Source: Stomorhina lunata | Taxonomy: Eukaryota > Arthropoda > Insecta > Diptera > Rhiniidae | Length of the DNA stretch: 64,000 nucleotides | Assembly (NCBI GenBank): GCA_933228675.1 | Contig: OW121740.1 | Coordinates: 37,922,992 to 37,986,991 of the forward strand | Reading direction: 5' to 3' | In this document: in pieces, positions 54,149-64,000 of the stretch | Layout: each line of letters starts with the position of its first letter | How positions within the stretch are numbered: position 1 is the stretch's first letter | Program-made: the position numbers and the translations under genes | Notes under the pieces: generated by a model | What the model was told of the DNA's origin: nothing | Seen by the model: only the letters and a program-made list of their open reading frames with translations | The model's database searches: none

Positions 54149-54506
54149 TACCCTTCACCACCATTGGTGGAAAGGGTATTATAAGTTTGTGCTGATGTAT
54201 GTAACGTAAAGAAATATTTGTCTTAGACCTATCTTATAGTATACCAATAGACTAAGAATCACTTCTTAAGTCGATTTAGCGATGTCAGTCCCTCTAGCTG
54301 GACGGCTGGCTGGCTGGACTCCCATGTAAACCATGTAATCAAAGTACAGATCGCAATTCTAAAGGTAATTTGATGAAATTTGGCATAGATAATTGACAGT
54401 GGGACCATGGCTATTGAAATTTGTCACAATCGGTTGATTATTTATGATACCTCCCAAGGGTCCCACTTCCCGCAATCGATATTTTGGCCCCAAATATCAA
54501 TATTTT
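54149..54506 (+). repeat. Dispersed fly repeat, copy 2 (partial)
   Basis: Starts TATACCCTTCACCACCATTG and has the GTTTGTGCTGATG, CTGGCTGGCTGGACT and ATGTAAACCATGTAATCAAA landmarks of 38050-38725. It is cut off by the start of copy 3. Confidence 0.75.
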
Positions 54507-55224
54507 TATACCCTTCACCACCATAGGTGGAAAGTGTAATATAAGTTTGTGCTGATATATGTAACGCATAGAAATAGTTGTCCTAGATACACCTTTTAGT
54601 ATATCAATAGGCCTAGAATCACTTTCTGAGTCGATTTAGCGTTGTCCGTCCGTCTGGCTGGCTGGCTGGACCCCCATGTAAACCTTGTAATCAAAGTACA
54701 GGTCGCAATTCTAAAGATAATTTTGATAGTGGAACCATGGCTATTGAAATATGTCAAAATAGGTCCATTATTAATGGTACCTCCCATAGGTCCCACTTCC
54801 TGGAATTGCTATATTGGCCACAAATATAAAATTTTTTTATGAAATTTAAAAAAATACTGCCTATATAAACTAAAATCACTGTATCAAATTTCGTTGAAAT
54901 CGATCCACATTTGACCATAGCTCCCATAGAAACTCTTCAGTCAAAACGCACTAAATGAGGCAAAAATCACTAAAACGCTGTTAAATCTGAAGATAATGTG
55001 AATTTTAAGTTTATTTTTTGCAGACATAATTTTCGGTCCACATTTAACCCTAGCTCTCATATAAGTCCAAATGACGGAAACAGCTTAAATAAAAAAGTTT
55101 TGGGAAAATGTTTGTATGATGACAAAATTTAGCAAATATTTGTCTTTATACAAGAAAAAAAAAACACCTTTGTCCTTAGTGGTGAAGGGTATCGTATGGT
55201 CGGACTTGACCGACTATAGCTTGA
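54507..55224 (+). repeat. Dispersed fly repeat, copy 3
   Basis: Runs from TATACCCTTCACCACCATAG to GTGGTGAAGGGTATCGTATG plus GACTTGACCGACTATAG. The matching ends (CCCTTCACCAC against GTGGTGAAGGG) are inverted. At ~720 bp it is the most complete copy in the window. It is non-coding and probably a non-autonomous DNA element. Confidence 0.75.
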
Positions 55225-55440
55225 CCGACTGCTTATGTAAATCAAAATCACTATTCCAAATTTCGTTGAAATCGCTCCACATTTTACTATAGCTCCCATA
55301 CAAACTCTTGTGTCAGAACGCACTAAATAAGACAAAAATCAGTAAAACGCTCGTAAATTTGAAAATAATGACAATTCTAAGCTTTTTTTTGTAAAAACTG
55401 CTAAATTTCAAGATACCCGGTCCGCAATTGAGCCTAGACC
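55225..55440 (+). repeat. Dispersed fly repeat, copy 4, split by the LTR element
   Basis: Sequence from AAATTTCGTTGAAATCGCTC to GAGCCTAGACC matches the right half of copy 3. It resumes after the LTR element at 63965 with CTCATATAAGACCAAATGAC, so the retrotransposon inserted into this copy. Confidence 0.75.
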
Positions 55441-57074
55441 TGTGACGATTCAAGCTTCCTGCTCTACTTCCTAAGAGACCTGCGCTACCTATTTTTCCGA
55501 CCGTGCTCAGGGCTTGGGGTGGTGTTCTTGTCTCTTTTGAAAGTAGACTAAGAATCGAACAAAATTTAAAAAGGTAGCTTAAACTTAAGTATTAACTATA
55601 AAAAAAAAAAAATGAAAAAATTGTTCGAACTAATGTCAAGGAAAGATGATGTTATTTCTTTCATATCTTCTACCCTCCCAACCATACTATTTTATTGTAA
55701 TTTTATAAGAAAATAGCCCTAAAATGATTCCCTAACTATACGCGAATTAACCTTTCGTAGAATAAAAAAAAAACTTAATTAATCATTATAAAATTTAAAT
55801 AATTAATCTATTTTATTAATATTAAAAATTAAGTGCATACTTTGCAATTTTTAAAAAAAAAAATTAATTTATATAAAAAAAAAAAAAATTAATAATTAAC
55901 AAAATTCTAATAAAATTATTTTGTTTAGTGACATTTTATATATGTAAATAAATATGCGGATATTTTATAATTATATTTTATTTATCGGACTTACCCGAAT
56001 TATCCATCGAAGACAGCAGGCCTGATGTTCAAGGACGAATATTGATGATTTTAAAATTCTTAAATTGTTATTTAAAAGATCAATTGATATATAATTATAA
56101 TATCCTGTTTATATTTGAGTGTAAAGTATATGTGGTAAATATGTCAGTGTATGTGTGAAAGTATAGTTAGTGTAAGAAAATTAGTGTTAAGTGTATTTAC
56201 ATAATATTAGATAAAATTCAAGTTAATTTAAGTTAAAAAAAATAGATTTAAGATAAATTAGATTTAAGAAATTGAATTTAAAAAAAAATGAAATTAAATT
56301 AGGATTTTAGTTAAATTAAAAAAAAAAAATAGATTTAAGATAAAATTAAGTTAAGAATAGTTTTAAATAAAAAATAGTTAAAATTGAAATTTAAAGATTA
56401 ATTTAAGCTCAAATTAGTTATGTATTATTTAAATTAGTGTTAGATATTGAATTGCGAATTGGTTTTAAGATGAGTGTTTGATGATAAATTACAGCTATTA
56501 AGAAGATCCGTTTTAAGATTTGTTTTTCGCTTTTTTTATAAGTAATAGTTTTAAGATTCTTCAAACAATTTGTCCTTTAGCGTTAGTTTAATTTAGGAGA
56601 TATTTCAGGTTTATAAAATAAAGTCCTATATATGTTGCTATCAGCGAAGTTCTGATTGAATTTCTTTTAGAATTCTTGTGAGGTCTTTTGATATTTGTTA
56701 TATCCGGAATGATAATTTGCAAATTTTAAGTGAACTAAAGATTCACTTGATCCCATGCAAAATAGAGATTCCTAAATTACACGATGAAATTAATAATAAA
56801 ATTTTTACAAAATACTTATATTTTTACCTTTTCTTATTTATAGATTTCCACTAATATTAAGAAAATTATCATTAATATTAGAAATTCTTTATAACAATTA
56901 TAATAAATTTTATTAGCCTTTTAAACTTTTAGTTTTAAAAAATTTTACGGAAATGAAAATTTTTGAAGGAAATAAAAAATTTTGAAATTTTTTTTTCAAA
57001 ACCTATATTGATTTGAAATATTTTAAATTTAAATAAAACCCAATTAACAATTTATTATTTAAATGAACCTCACA
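55441..57074 (-). repeat. 3' LTR (in element sense)
   Basis: 1634 bp, bounded by TG and CA. Matches 62331-63964 over the full length at a constant offset of 6890. Confidence 0.95.
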
Positions 57075-57162
57075 AAACAGATACAGCTATCTGGAATGTG
57101 CAAACATTACAAAGGACTGGATCTGTAAAAGGTCAATTAAAGGAATTCAAAAACAAATAAAG
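57075..57162 (-). other. Region between pol stop and 3' LTR, without a clear polypurine tract
   Basis: In element sense the bases before the LTR read GATAGCTGTATCTGTTT, not purine-rich. CAGATA-GCTG-TATCTG (57078-57093) forms a 6-bp hairpin with a 4-base loop touching the LTR. See findings. Confidence 0.6.
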
Positions 57163-60100
57163 TCAAGTCCAAATGTCTTTGCCATGATACACTCCAATAT
57201 TGCCGCTGTCCACGTCTTGTAACTCATAATTTATTTGTCCTATTTTTCGCAAAACTTTAGCTTGAATACCAACAGGAGCTAATTTAGAATTAAAATGGTC
57301 AATTTTGGAGCTTTGTATAAAATTGCGTCTTATTACTAATTGCCCAATCGAAAAATCTTTTGTCCGAGAGCGTAAATTGTATATCCGAACATTTTTGTCA
57401 TAAGCTTTTTTCATAAAATTTTTAATTTTGTCCCGTACTAAAGAAAATTCGTCCTGCCTTTCTATTATGGAGTCACTGTCTGCCAAAAGGTTAAGTCTTC
57501 TCAAAAGTTTGTAATCTTTTCCGTGAGTCACCATAGTTTGGCCAAAAACAACTTGATATGGGGTCCTACCAATAGATTGATGAACACTATTTCTGAGTGA
57601 ACAATTTATGCTGTCTGTATACAAATCCCATTCCCGCTGATCTTTTCTTATATAAGAACGAAGTGCTTCATTAATGCAACGATTAACTCTTTCACTTGCA
57701 TTCGCTTGTGGACTGTAAAACGCAGTAAACATATGTTGTACTCCATACTTTTTCAAAAAAAATTCAAAATCTTTGCTTTTGAATTGTGAACCATTATCTG
57801 AAACTAAAATTTCCGGTACCCCATAACAACAAAAAATTTCACTACTTAAATAATTTATAATGTCCTTTACAATAAATTTTTTAAGAGGTTTTAGAAAAGT
57901 GAATTTTGAAAAATGGTCTAATACTATTAAAAGTCCGATGTGTCCTTTTTTCGTCCTTGGAAATGGTCCTATCAAGTCTATGTAGAGTCTTTGGAAAGGT
58001 CGTTCAGTCTCTACCATATCACCTAATGGTGGTCGTAAAATGTTTGTCGGTGTCTTAGAAGTCTTACAAAGTATACAATTTTGAATATAATCCTTAACGT
58101 CAGTAACCAGTCTAGGCCAATAGAAATATCGTCGTATCCGTTCAATAGTCTTGCCAATACCACCATGTGCTGATGAAGGAGTGTCATGTGCCGAATAAAT
58201 TATGTCCCGTCTCAATTCTGTCGGTACATATAATTTCCACAAATTTGATTCGTCCGACTCGCCAGAAGAAAAGTCAGTTCTTTTGTAAATGTAATTGTCA
58301 ATAATTTTAAAGTCTGGTAAACCTGAATTTTGCAAATCGTTTCGTAATTTAGAATATTCGTCACTGTTAAAAGCGTCCGAGTCAAGATCAATCGCTGGCA
58401 ACGTCTCCAACTCAATAGAGCTCAAGAACTCTTCACCTTCATGAGCCCTTGAAAGTGCATCTGGGACAACATTTTCTCTGCCGCTTCGGTGCTCTATAGT
58501 AAAATTGAAACCCTGAAGTTTTAACGCCCATCGAGCTAACCGACCAGAAAGATCCCGCTGACCCATAAGCCACTTTAAACTAGCATGATCGGTTACTACT
58601 TTGAATTCCATACCTTCAATGTAGGACCGATACTTCTTTATTGCCAATACTACAGCTAGACATTCTAGTTCCGTAATAGTGTAGTTTCTTTGAGCTTTAT
58701 TGAGCTTATGAGACATATAAGCAATTGGTCTCTCTGTCCCGTCATCGTCTTTCTGCGCCAAAACTGCACCCACTCCAAAAGTACTAGCATCGCATTGCAA
58801 AATGAAAGGCTTATTATAATTGGGATGAATGAGTAAAGGAGCAGAAGTCAGTCTTGTCTTCAGTTTGTCAAAAGCTTCTTGAGCTTGGTCCGTCCAAACA
58901 AAAGTCTTCTTTTTAGTCAACAGTTCTGTCAAAGGAAAAGTTAAAGTCGAATAGTCTTGTATAAATCTCCTATACCAACCAGTCATGCCTAAAAATCGTC
59001 TTAAATGTCTTATAGATTTTGGTACAGGGAAGTCTTGTATTGCCCTAACTTTGTCATTGTCTACTTGCAACGTACCGTTCCCAACTACATAACCCAAATA
59101 CTTAACACGGCTTAGTGCAAAACTACTTTTATTTACATTTATTGTCAAACCAGCTTTTCGAAGATTTATTGCTACCTCCATCAAGTGTGTCAAATGTTCG
59201 TCGAAAGTCTGTGAAACAACAAGTAAGTCATCAAGGTATACAAATACATGTGTTTTCAAATTGTACGGAATGACCATGTCCATTAGTCGGCACAACGTCT
59301 GCGGTGCATTACACAGTCCAAACGGCATTCTTGTAAATTGATACAATGGCCGATTAGGAACTGTGAAAGCTGTCTTTGGTTTTGAGCTTTCCTCCAGTTT
59401 GATTTGCCAGAAAGCATCTTTCAAATCAATTTTTGAAATAATATAAACTGGAGGAAGTCTCGATAAAATTCCGTCTATGTTCGGTATTGGGTAAGCGTCC
59501 TTTACTGTCACGGAGTTCAATTTACGGCTGTCGACACACATTCTAATTTTTCCAGGTTTGGCAACAACGACAGTTGGTGAAGACCAAGAAGAGTTCGGAG
59601 CTTCCTCAATAACTCCAAGAGAAATCATTCGATCTAATTCCCCACACAACTGCTTTTCTACAGCTGGTGATATTGGATAGTAGCGTTGTTTTATGGGCTT
59701 TGCATTTCCCGTATCAATAGAATGTTCAATTAAAGTAGTACAACCTAAACCATCTACATCAGAATTAGGAAACGTTGCAATTATTTTATCAAGTCTCTGT
59801 CTTTGGTCAACAGTAAGTTTAAGTTTGTCTGGGTCAGTCTCGACACAATCGATTTCACCAAGCACAGGCAATGAAATTTTGAGTCCGAAGTCTGTCCAAA
59901 AGTCAAAACCACAAATTAGGTCTTGTTTTATTGTCGGTACCACTAAAAATTCAAAATGTTTTGTCTGTCCCTGAAAAGTTACGTCTAAAGTTGCTGTTCC
60001 AAGTACGTTTTGTCTCTGTCCATCTGCAGTTCGTACATTGCCTAAACATTTCTTAAATTGAGGTTCACTTTGAATTTCAATTGCTAAATTTCCGCCTATT

Positions 60101-60381
60101 ACACTTTTATTCGCACCGCTATCTAAAAGAGCCAAATAAAATTTATTATTAACTTTTAAATTTACATATGGTCTACTATCATATTCCTGTGAAATTATTG
60201 GGGAAATTGTAAAAATTTTGTATTTCTTTATTTTTCTATAAAAATCTCTAATCCGTTTGGAAGATCTACTAAGTTTGGTTTCGCCAAAAATTCTGGCACG
60301 AACTTTTTTATATTCAGCCAAACGAATATGATATGGTTTCATCAGTGGGTGTATTTTGTTAATATCATTTACATTGTCCAA
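57163..60381 (-). CDS. pol: Pol: protease, reverse transcriptase, RNase H, integrase
   Basis: Open for 1072 codons with no break. Numbering is from the TTG at 60381, which is not a real start: the protein is expected as a gag-pol fusion by -1 frameshifting. Protease active site LLDSGANKSV (Asp87). Reverse transcriptase with KIDLKDAFWQ, FTRMPFGLCNAP and VYLDDLL (382-385). RNase H from about 525 (LQCDASTFGVGAVLAQ; VTDHASLKWL). Integrase zinc-binding H..H..C..C at about 732-772 (SAHDTPSSAHGG; CILCKTSK), catalytic Asp802 (YIDLIGPF), Asp862 (VSDNGSQF) and Glu897 (NASERVNR). No chromodomain or env follows. It replicates the element through a cDNA and inserts it. All key residues are present, so it is probably active. 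Confidence 0.95.
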   Translation of the reverse strand: MDNVNDINKIHPLMKPYHIRLAEYKKVRARIFGETKLSRSSKRIRDFYRKIKKYKIFTISPIISQEYDSRPYVNLKVNNKFYLALLDSGANKSVIGGNLAIEIQSEPQFKKCLGNVRTADGQRQNVLGTATLDVTFQGQTKHFEFLVVPTIKQDLICGFDFWTDFGLKISLPVLGEIDCVETDPDKLKLTVDQRQRLDKIIATFPNSDVDGLGCTTLIEHSIDTGNAKPIKQRYYPISPAVEKQLCGELDRMISLGVIEEAPNSSWSSPTVVVAKPGKIRMCVDSRKLNSVTVKDAYPIPNIDGILSRLPPVYIISKIDLKDAFWQIKLEESSKPKTAFTVPNRPLYQFTRMPFGLCNAPQTLCRLMDMVIPYNLKTHVFVYLDDLLVVSQTFDEHLTHLMEVAINLRKAGLTINVNKSSFALSRVKYLGYVVGNGTLQVDNDKVRAIQDFPVPKSIRHLRRFLGMTGWYRRFIQDYSTLTFPLTELLTKKKTFVWTDQAQEAFDKLKTRLTSAPLLIHPNYNKPFILQCDASTFGVGAVLAQKDDDGTERPIAYMSHKLNKAQRNYTITELECLAVVLAIKKYRSYIEGMEFKVVTDHASLKWLMGQRDLSGRLARWALKLQGFNFTIEHRSGRENVVPDALSRAHEGEEFLSSIELETLPAIDLDSDAFNSDEYSKLRNDLQNSGLPDFKIIDNYIYKRTDFSSGESDESNLWKLYVPTELRRDIIYSAHDTPSSAHGGIGKTIERIRRYFYWPRLVTDVKDYIQNCILCKTSKTPTNILRPPLGDMVETERPFQRLYIDLIGPFPRTKKGHIGLLIVLDHFSKFTFLKPLKKFIVKDIINYLSSEIFCCYGVPEILVSDNGSQFKSKDFEFFLKKYGVQHMFTAFYSPQANASERVNRCINEALRSYIRKDQREWDLYTDSINCSLRNSVHQSIGRTPYQVVFGQTMVTHGKDYKLLRRLNLLADSDSIIERQDEFSLVRDKIKNFMKKAYDKNVRIYNLRSRTKDFSIGQLVIRRNFIQSSKIDHFNSKLAPVGIQAKVLRKIGQINYELQDVDSGNIGVYHGKDIWT

Positions 60382-60426
60382 GGATGTTCCTAGTCCGTCC
60401 GTCGAACATCCTTCTGTCCGTTTCCC
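60376..60426 (-). promoter_or_regulatory. -1 ribosomal frameshift signal between gag and pol
   Basis: In element sense the slippery heptamer GGGAAAC (60426-60420) lies exactly in the gag frame as G GGA AAC. Six bases downstream begins a perfect 10-bp stem AAGGATGTTC / GAACATCCTT with a 14-base loop that contains the gag stop (60392-60390). A slip of one base back puts ribosomes into the pol frame, which is open across the site. The loop includes GACGGACGGAC; no pseudoknot partner was found. Confidence 0.88.
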
Positions 60427-61586
60427 GAAATATTCTTATTACACTTTTTACAATTTGGTTTAAATATGTCCTTCAAACCACAACCATAACAAAATATTCG
60501 TCTTAATTCCATACAGTCAAAATATGTATGTCCTTCTTTGTCGCAGTTCCAACATATTAATTTTGTTTGAAAAGCACAAATTTCATCTGTCTCGGTTTCT
60601 GTAATGACATGGTCCTTGTCGTTATCGATTTCCGAAATTCGTCCTTTATTAGTTCTTCGAGATTCATTTGAATACAAATCCCGCATAAATTTTTCGTGTT
60701 TCCTAACTTCTTTACGAAGTTGGGATACACTAGAAATCTCTAAATGTAACAGTTCGTGTCGAATTTCTGTCTTTAAATTTCGTAGTAAAATTTCGCATAA
60801 GTCTCGGTCAGTAATTTGTGTCTTTAATCGATCTGTCATTGTCGAAATTGAGTCTAAAAATTCGTCAAAATTTTCGTTATGTTTTTGTCTTCGTCTACGT
60901 ATGTCGTCAAGGATGTCAAAGTCTGTACGGTCATCCTTATATTGATTGCGTAAAGCAGTCGTAAGTGAATGCCAGTCCATGTCATAAGTCTGTCGGTGGT
61001 ATCTCCAATACCATTCGAGGGCTTTACCTTCAAAGAGGCTGTGTGCATGTTTGCACAAAACATCAAAATCTCCTCGAAGATTGTTCGTCGTCAGTATGTT
61101 CACTCGATATATAAACTCGTCGACTGTCATTTGGTCGTCATGTCCAGTAAATTTTATTCGCCAATTTCGAATTATGTTTAGAACTTTTTCAGCCAGAAAT
61201 GGCTCTTGGTCTGAATTAGCGTTATGTCCAGTGGATGAATTTATAAATTGTTGTTGTCGGGGAGTCACATTTTGTTGATTATCATTAGAACGAATGTTAA
61301 AATTTTGTATTAATGATGTCAGTTCATTTGATATCAATCCTAACATTTCATTCCTAAATGGTTCTAAAGTTTCAGTTACAATTTGTCGAATGCGCACATC
61401 ATTGTTTTCACTATTATTTTGCGAATTATTTGTAGTACTATTTTGAGTCCTATGTTCAGTTCGCTTACGACCAGAACGAGTTGAAATAGTATTGTTAGCG
61501 TTTGATGATTCCATATCAATCGTAAAACTAACATTAGAAGGCTCGTTTATATTAGCTAAGTTTTCTTGGCTACGCGTTATCGGCAT
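60390..61586 (-). CDS. gag: Gag capsid/nucleocapsid polyprotein
   Basis: 398 codons, ATG at 61586 (MPITRSQENLANI). The N-terminal part is polar and disordered. The middle has the retrotransposon gag capsid signature (LRGDFDVLCKHAHSLFEGKA and LEWYWRYHRQTYDMDWHSL, then FDEFLDSISTMTDRLK). The C-terminal zinc knuckle is CWNCDKEGHTYFDC (C-X2-C-X4-H-X4-C). A second, CYGCGLKDIFKPNC, has Ile where His is expected, which I recall as common in this lineage. Gag assembles particles that package the RNA. It overlaps pol by the frameshift region. Confidence 0.92.
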   Translation of the reverse strand: MPITRSQENLANINEPSNVSFTIDMESSNANNTISTRSGRKRTEHRTQNSTTNNSQNNSENNDVRIRQIVTETLEPFRNEMLGLISNELTSLIQNFNIRSNDNQQNVTPRQQQFINSSTGHNANSDQEPFLAEKVLNIIRNWRIKFTGHDDQMTVDEFIYRVNILTTNNLRGDFDVLCKHAHSLFEGKALEWYWRYHRQTYDMDWHSLTTALRNQYKDDRTDFDILDDIRRRRQKHNENFDEFLDSISTMTDRLKTQITDRDLCEILLRNLKTEIRHELLHLEISSVSQLRKEVRKHEKFMRDLYSNESRRTNKGRISEIDNDKDHVITETETDEICAFQTKLICWNCDKEGHTYFDCMELRRIFCYGCGLKDIFKPNCKKCNKNISGNGQKDVRRTD

Positions 61587-62303
61587 GTTTAAAGTTTCAA
61601 AATTTCAAAAAAAAATAAAATCACTAATTATATAAATATTCTACTACTTGGTTAAAACATGGTATAGTTAGGAATCAAATAAAAAAATAATATTGACTTA
61701 AGTTCATACCAAAATAAAAATTAAATGAAATAATAATTTATTAAACTTTTAAAAGAGTTATTAACATATAAACGTCAATAAAAAAAAAAAAATCTCATCT
61801 TAAAAGTTTAAAGAAAAATATATATGAAGCTGATTCTCAATAATTATGTGAGGGTACGTATCCGAATAAATTTTCAAATAACAGAAATCCCAATCACAAT
61901 AACAATTAAGCAAAAATTTTTAAAGAGAATATCACCAATAGAAAGACAATGTATGTATTTCGTGAGTAAGATCTCAATATAACTCGAGATCAAAAATCTC
62001 GAACGAAAATAACATACAATAAGAATAAATTTTCTTAAACATTTAGTTCAAAATTTCAATTAACCAAAATCTGAAATCCAAAATATTAAAGAAAACTTGA
62101 TAACAAGAGAAAAATAAAAAGTATAGTTAATATTAAGCAAATTGTTTTATTTTTTTTATTACATCAGCTTAGTTGTTAAGATAATATTTGTTTTATCAAA
62201 GTATTTGATACAAATTTAGCTGAGTAGTTGAAGCAACAGCAAGATATTATTATAATTATTTTGTTGGTTTAAAAAAAATACTTTTAAAACCTGTGTCTGC
62301 TGT
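61587..62303 (-). other. 5' leader of the LTR element
   Basis: About 720 AT-rich bases between the primer site and the gag start, without an open frame of note. Packaging and translation-control sequences of such elements lie here, but none can be identified by eye. Confidence 0.6.
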
Positions 62304-62321
62304 GCCCCACGTTGGGCGCCA
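62304..62321 (-). promoter_or_regulatory. Primer-binding site for tRNA-Lys
   Basis: In element sense TGGCGCCCAACGTGGGGC, complementary to the 3' 18 bases (with CCA) of the fly lysine tRNA (CUU type) as I remember it. It lies nine bases after the 5' LTR. It primes minus-strand cDNA synthesis. Confidence 0.88.
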
Positions 62322-62330
62322 TTAAATTTA

Positions 62331-63964
62331 TGTGACGATTCAAGCTTCCTGCTCTACTTCCTAAGAGACCTGCGCTACCTATTTTTCCGACCGTGCTCAG
62401 GGCTTGGGGTGGTGTTCTTGTCTCTTTTGAAAGTAGACTAAGAATCGAACAAAATTTAAAAAGGTAGCTTAAACTTAAGTATTAACTATAAAAAAAAAAA
62501 AATGAAAAAATTGTTCGAACTAATGTCAAGGAAAGATGATGTTATTTCTTTCATATCTTCTACCCTCCCAACCATACTATTTTATTGTAATTTTATAAGA
62601 AAATAGCCCTAAAATGATTCCCTAACTATACGCGAATTAACCTTTCGTAGAATAAAAAAAAAACTTAATTAATCATTATAAAATTTAAATAATTAATCTA
62701 TTTTATTAATATTAAAAATTAAGTGCATACTTTGCAATTTTTAAAAAAAAAAATTAATTTATATAAAAAAAAAAAAAATTAATAATTAACAAAATTCTAA
62801 TAAAATTATTTTGTTTAGTGACATTTTATATATGTAAATAAATATGCGGATATTTTATAATTATATTTTATTTATCGGACTTACCCGAATTATCCATCGA
62901 AGACAGCAGGCCTGATGTTCAAGGACGAATATTGATGATTTTAAAATTCTTAAATTGTTATTTAAAAGATCAATTGATATATAATTATAATATCCTGTTT
63001 ATATTTGAGTGTAAAGTATATGTGGTAAATATGTCAGTGTATGTGTGAAAGTATAGTTAGTGTAAGAAAATTAGTGTTAAGTGTATTTACATAATATTAG
63101 ATAAAATTCAAGTTAATTTAAGTTAAAAAAAATAGATTTAAGATAAATTAGATTTAAGAAATTGAATTTAAAAAAAAATGAAATTAAATTAGGATTTTAG
63201 TTAAATTAAAAAAAAAAAATAGATTTAAGATAAAATTAAGTTAAGAATAGTTTTAAATAAAAAATAGTTAAAATTGAAATTTAAAGATTAATTTAAGCTC
63301 AAATTAGTTATGTATTATTTAAATTAGTGTTAGATATTGAATTGCGAATTGGTTTTAAGATGAGTGTTTGATGATAAATTACAGCTATTAAGAAGATCCG
63401 TTTTAAGATTTGTTTTTCGCTTTTTTTATAAGTAATAGTTTTAAGATTCTTCAAACAATTTGTCCTTTAGCGTTAGTTTAATTTAGGAGATATTTCAGGT
63501 TTATAAAATAAAGTCCTATATATGTTGCTATCAGCGAAGTTCTGATTGAATTTCTTTTAGAATTCTTGTGAGGTCTTTTGATATTTGTTATATCCGGAAT
63601 GATAATTTGCAAATTTTAAGTGAACTAAAGATTCACTTGATCCCATGCAAAATAGAGATTCCTAAATTACACGATGAAATTAATAATAAAATTTTTACAA
63701 AATACTTATATTTTTACCTTTTCTTATTTATAGATTTCCACTAATATTAAGAAAATTATCATTAATATTAGAAATTCTTTATAACAATTATAATAAATTT
63801 TATTAGCCTTTTAAACTTTTAGTTTTAAAAAATTTTACGGAAATGAAAATTTTTGAAGGAAATAAAAAATTTTGAAATTTTTTTTTCAAAACCTATATTG
63901 ATTTGAAATATTTTAAATTTAAATAAAACCCAATTAACAATTTATTATTTAAATGAACCTCACA
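62331..63964 (-). repeat. 5' LTR (in element sense)
   Basis: 1634 bp. Carries the promoter and, with its partner, the signals for transcript ends. No difference from 55441-57074 was noticed in the segments compared. Confidence 0.95.
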
Positions 63965-64000
63965 GACCTCATATAAGACCAAATGACGGAAACAGCTTAA
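63965..64000 (+). repeat. Dispersed fly repeat, copy 4, continued
   Basis: GACC target duplication, then CTCATATAAGACCAAATGAC and GGAAACAGCTTAA, which continue the repeat interrupted at 55440 (compare 55050-55090). It runs off the window. Confidence 0.8.

Larger units (their letters stand above)
55441..63964 (-). mobile_element. Complete Ty3/gypsy LTR retrotransposon
   Basis: The 8524-bp element has two 1634-bp LTRs (TGTGACGATT...CACA), a 4-bp target duplication GACC (55437-55440 and 63965-63968), a primer-binding site for a lysine tRNA, gag, and pol in the order protease, reverse transcriptase, RNase H, integrase, which defines Ty3/gypsy. There is no env-like frame: only ~90 bp separate the pol stop from the LTR. 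The LTRs look identical where compared, so insertion is very recent. Long LTRs and the gag knuckle style recall the Osvaldo/Ulysses lineage, but that is tentative. Confidence 0.95.

Noticed and set aside
57075..57162. A third (env-like) gene in the LTR element
   Set aside because: Only about 90 bases separate the pol stop from the LTR, and the LTR holds no long open frame.
60390..60560. Loss of His in the second gag zinc knuckle as a defect
   Set aside because: The His-to-other change with conserved Cys spacing is, as far as I recall, usual for gag proteins of this lineage, and the first knuckle is complete.

Overview
This is eukaryotic nuclear DNA from a fly, most likely a schizophoran of the calyptrate (blow fly / house fly) type. 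The evidence is a single intron-containing animal gene with short 63-196 bp introns, rosa-type DD41D mariner elements, a Ty3/gypsy element primed by a fly-type lysine tRNA, and dispersed repeats that I recall (from memory only) as common in higher flies. Assignment below Diptera is inference. There are no bacterial operons, rRNA genes or CRISPR arrays.

The only host gene recognised with confidence is on the + strand at 16350-27021: twelve coding exons with consistent splice phases encode a 1091-residue Rho guanine nucleotide exchange factor of the ARHGEF17/TEM4 type (DH domain, PH-like region, C-terminal beta-propeller). Its three long introns (3, 8 and 11) are filled almost from donor to acceptor by arrays of a 31-bp, nearly palindromic unit. 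The intron 8 array lies in the opposite orientation to those in introns 3 and 11. A short intron (6) holds an imperfect 38-bp-arm hairpin.

Much of the rest is AT-rich tandem repeat. Four related families of 27-31 bp dyad-symmetric units form arrays at about 4.4-7.8, 9.8-12.3, 13.2-15.7, 17.35-20.69 (intron 3), 22.63-24.29 (intron 8), 24.96-26.44 (intron 11), 27.64-29.37, 41.8-44.76 and 48.95-53.22 kb. Three copies of a roughly 240-300 bp non-array module sit inside two of these arrays (5.7, 6.6 and 43.6 kb). Each module carries a hammerhead-ribozyme-like motif and ends in a conserved hairpin. The copy at 43.69-43.74 kb has every conserved core residue. I regard this as the most interesting discovery in the window.

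Mobile elements from left to right: a decayed DD41D mariner (1764-3055); a tRNA-derived SINE with target duplication (31289-31605); an intact DD41D mariner (31628-32932); a 5'-truncated jockey/CR1-like LINE with a nested antisense insertion (about 34535-37768); a truncated mariner end fused to a broken RTE-like LINE (39006-41785); a 5'-truncated SINE (47662-47755); several dispersed non-coding repeats; and a complete, apparently very young Ty3/gypsy LTR retrotransposon on the minus strand (55441-63964). That element has paired 1634-bp LTRs, a GACC target duplication, a tRNA-Lys primer site, intact gag and pol, and a textbook -1 frameshift signal between them.
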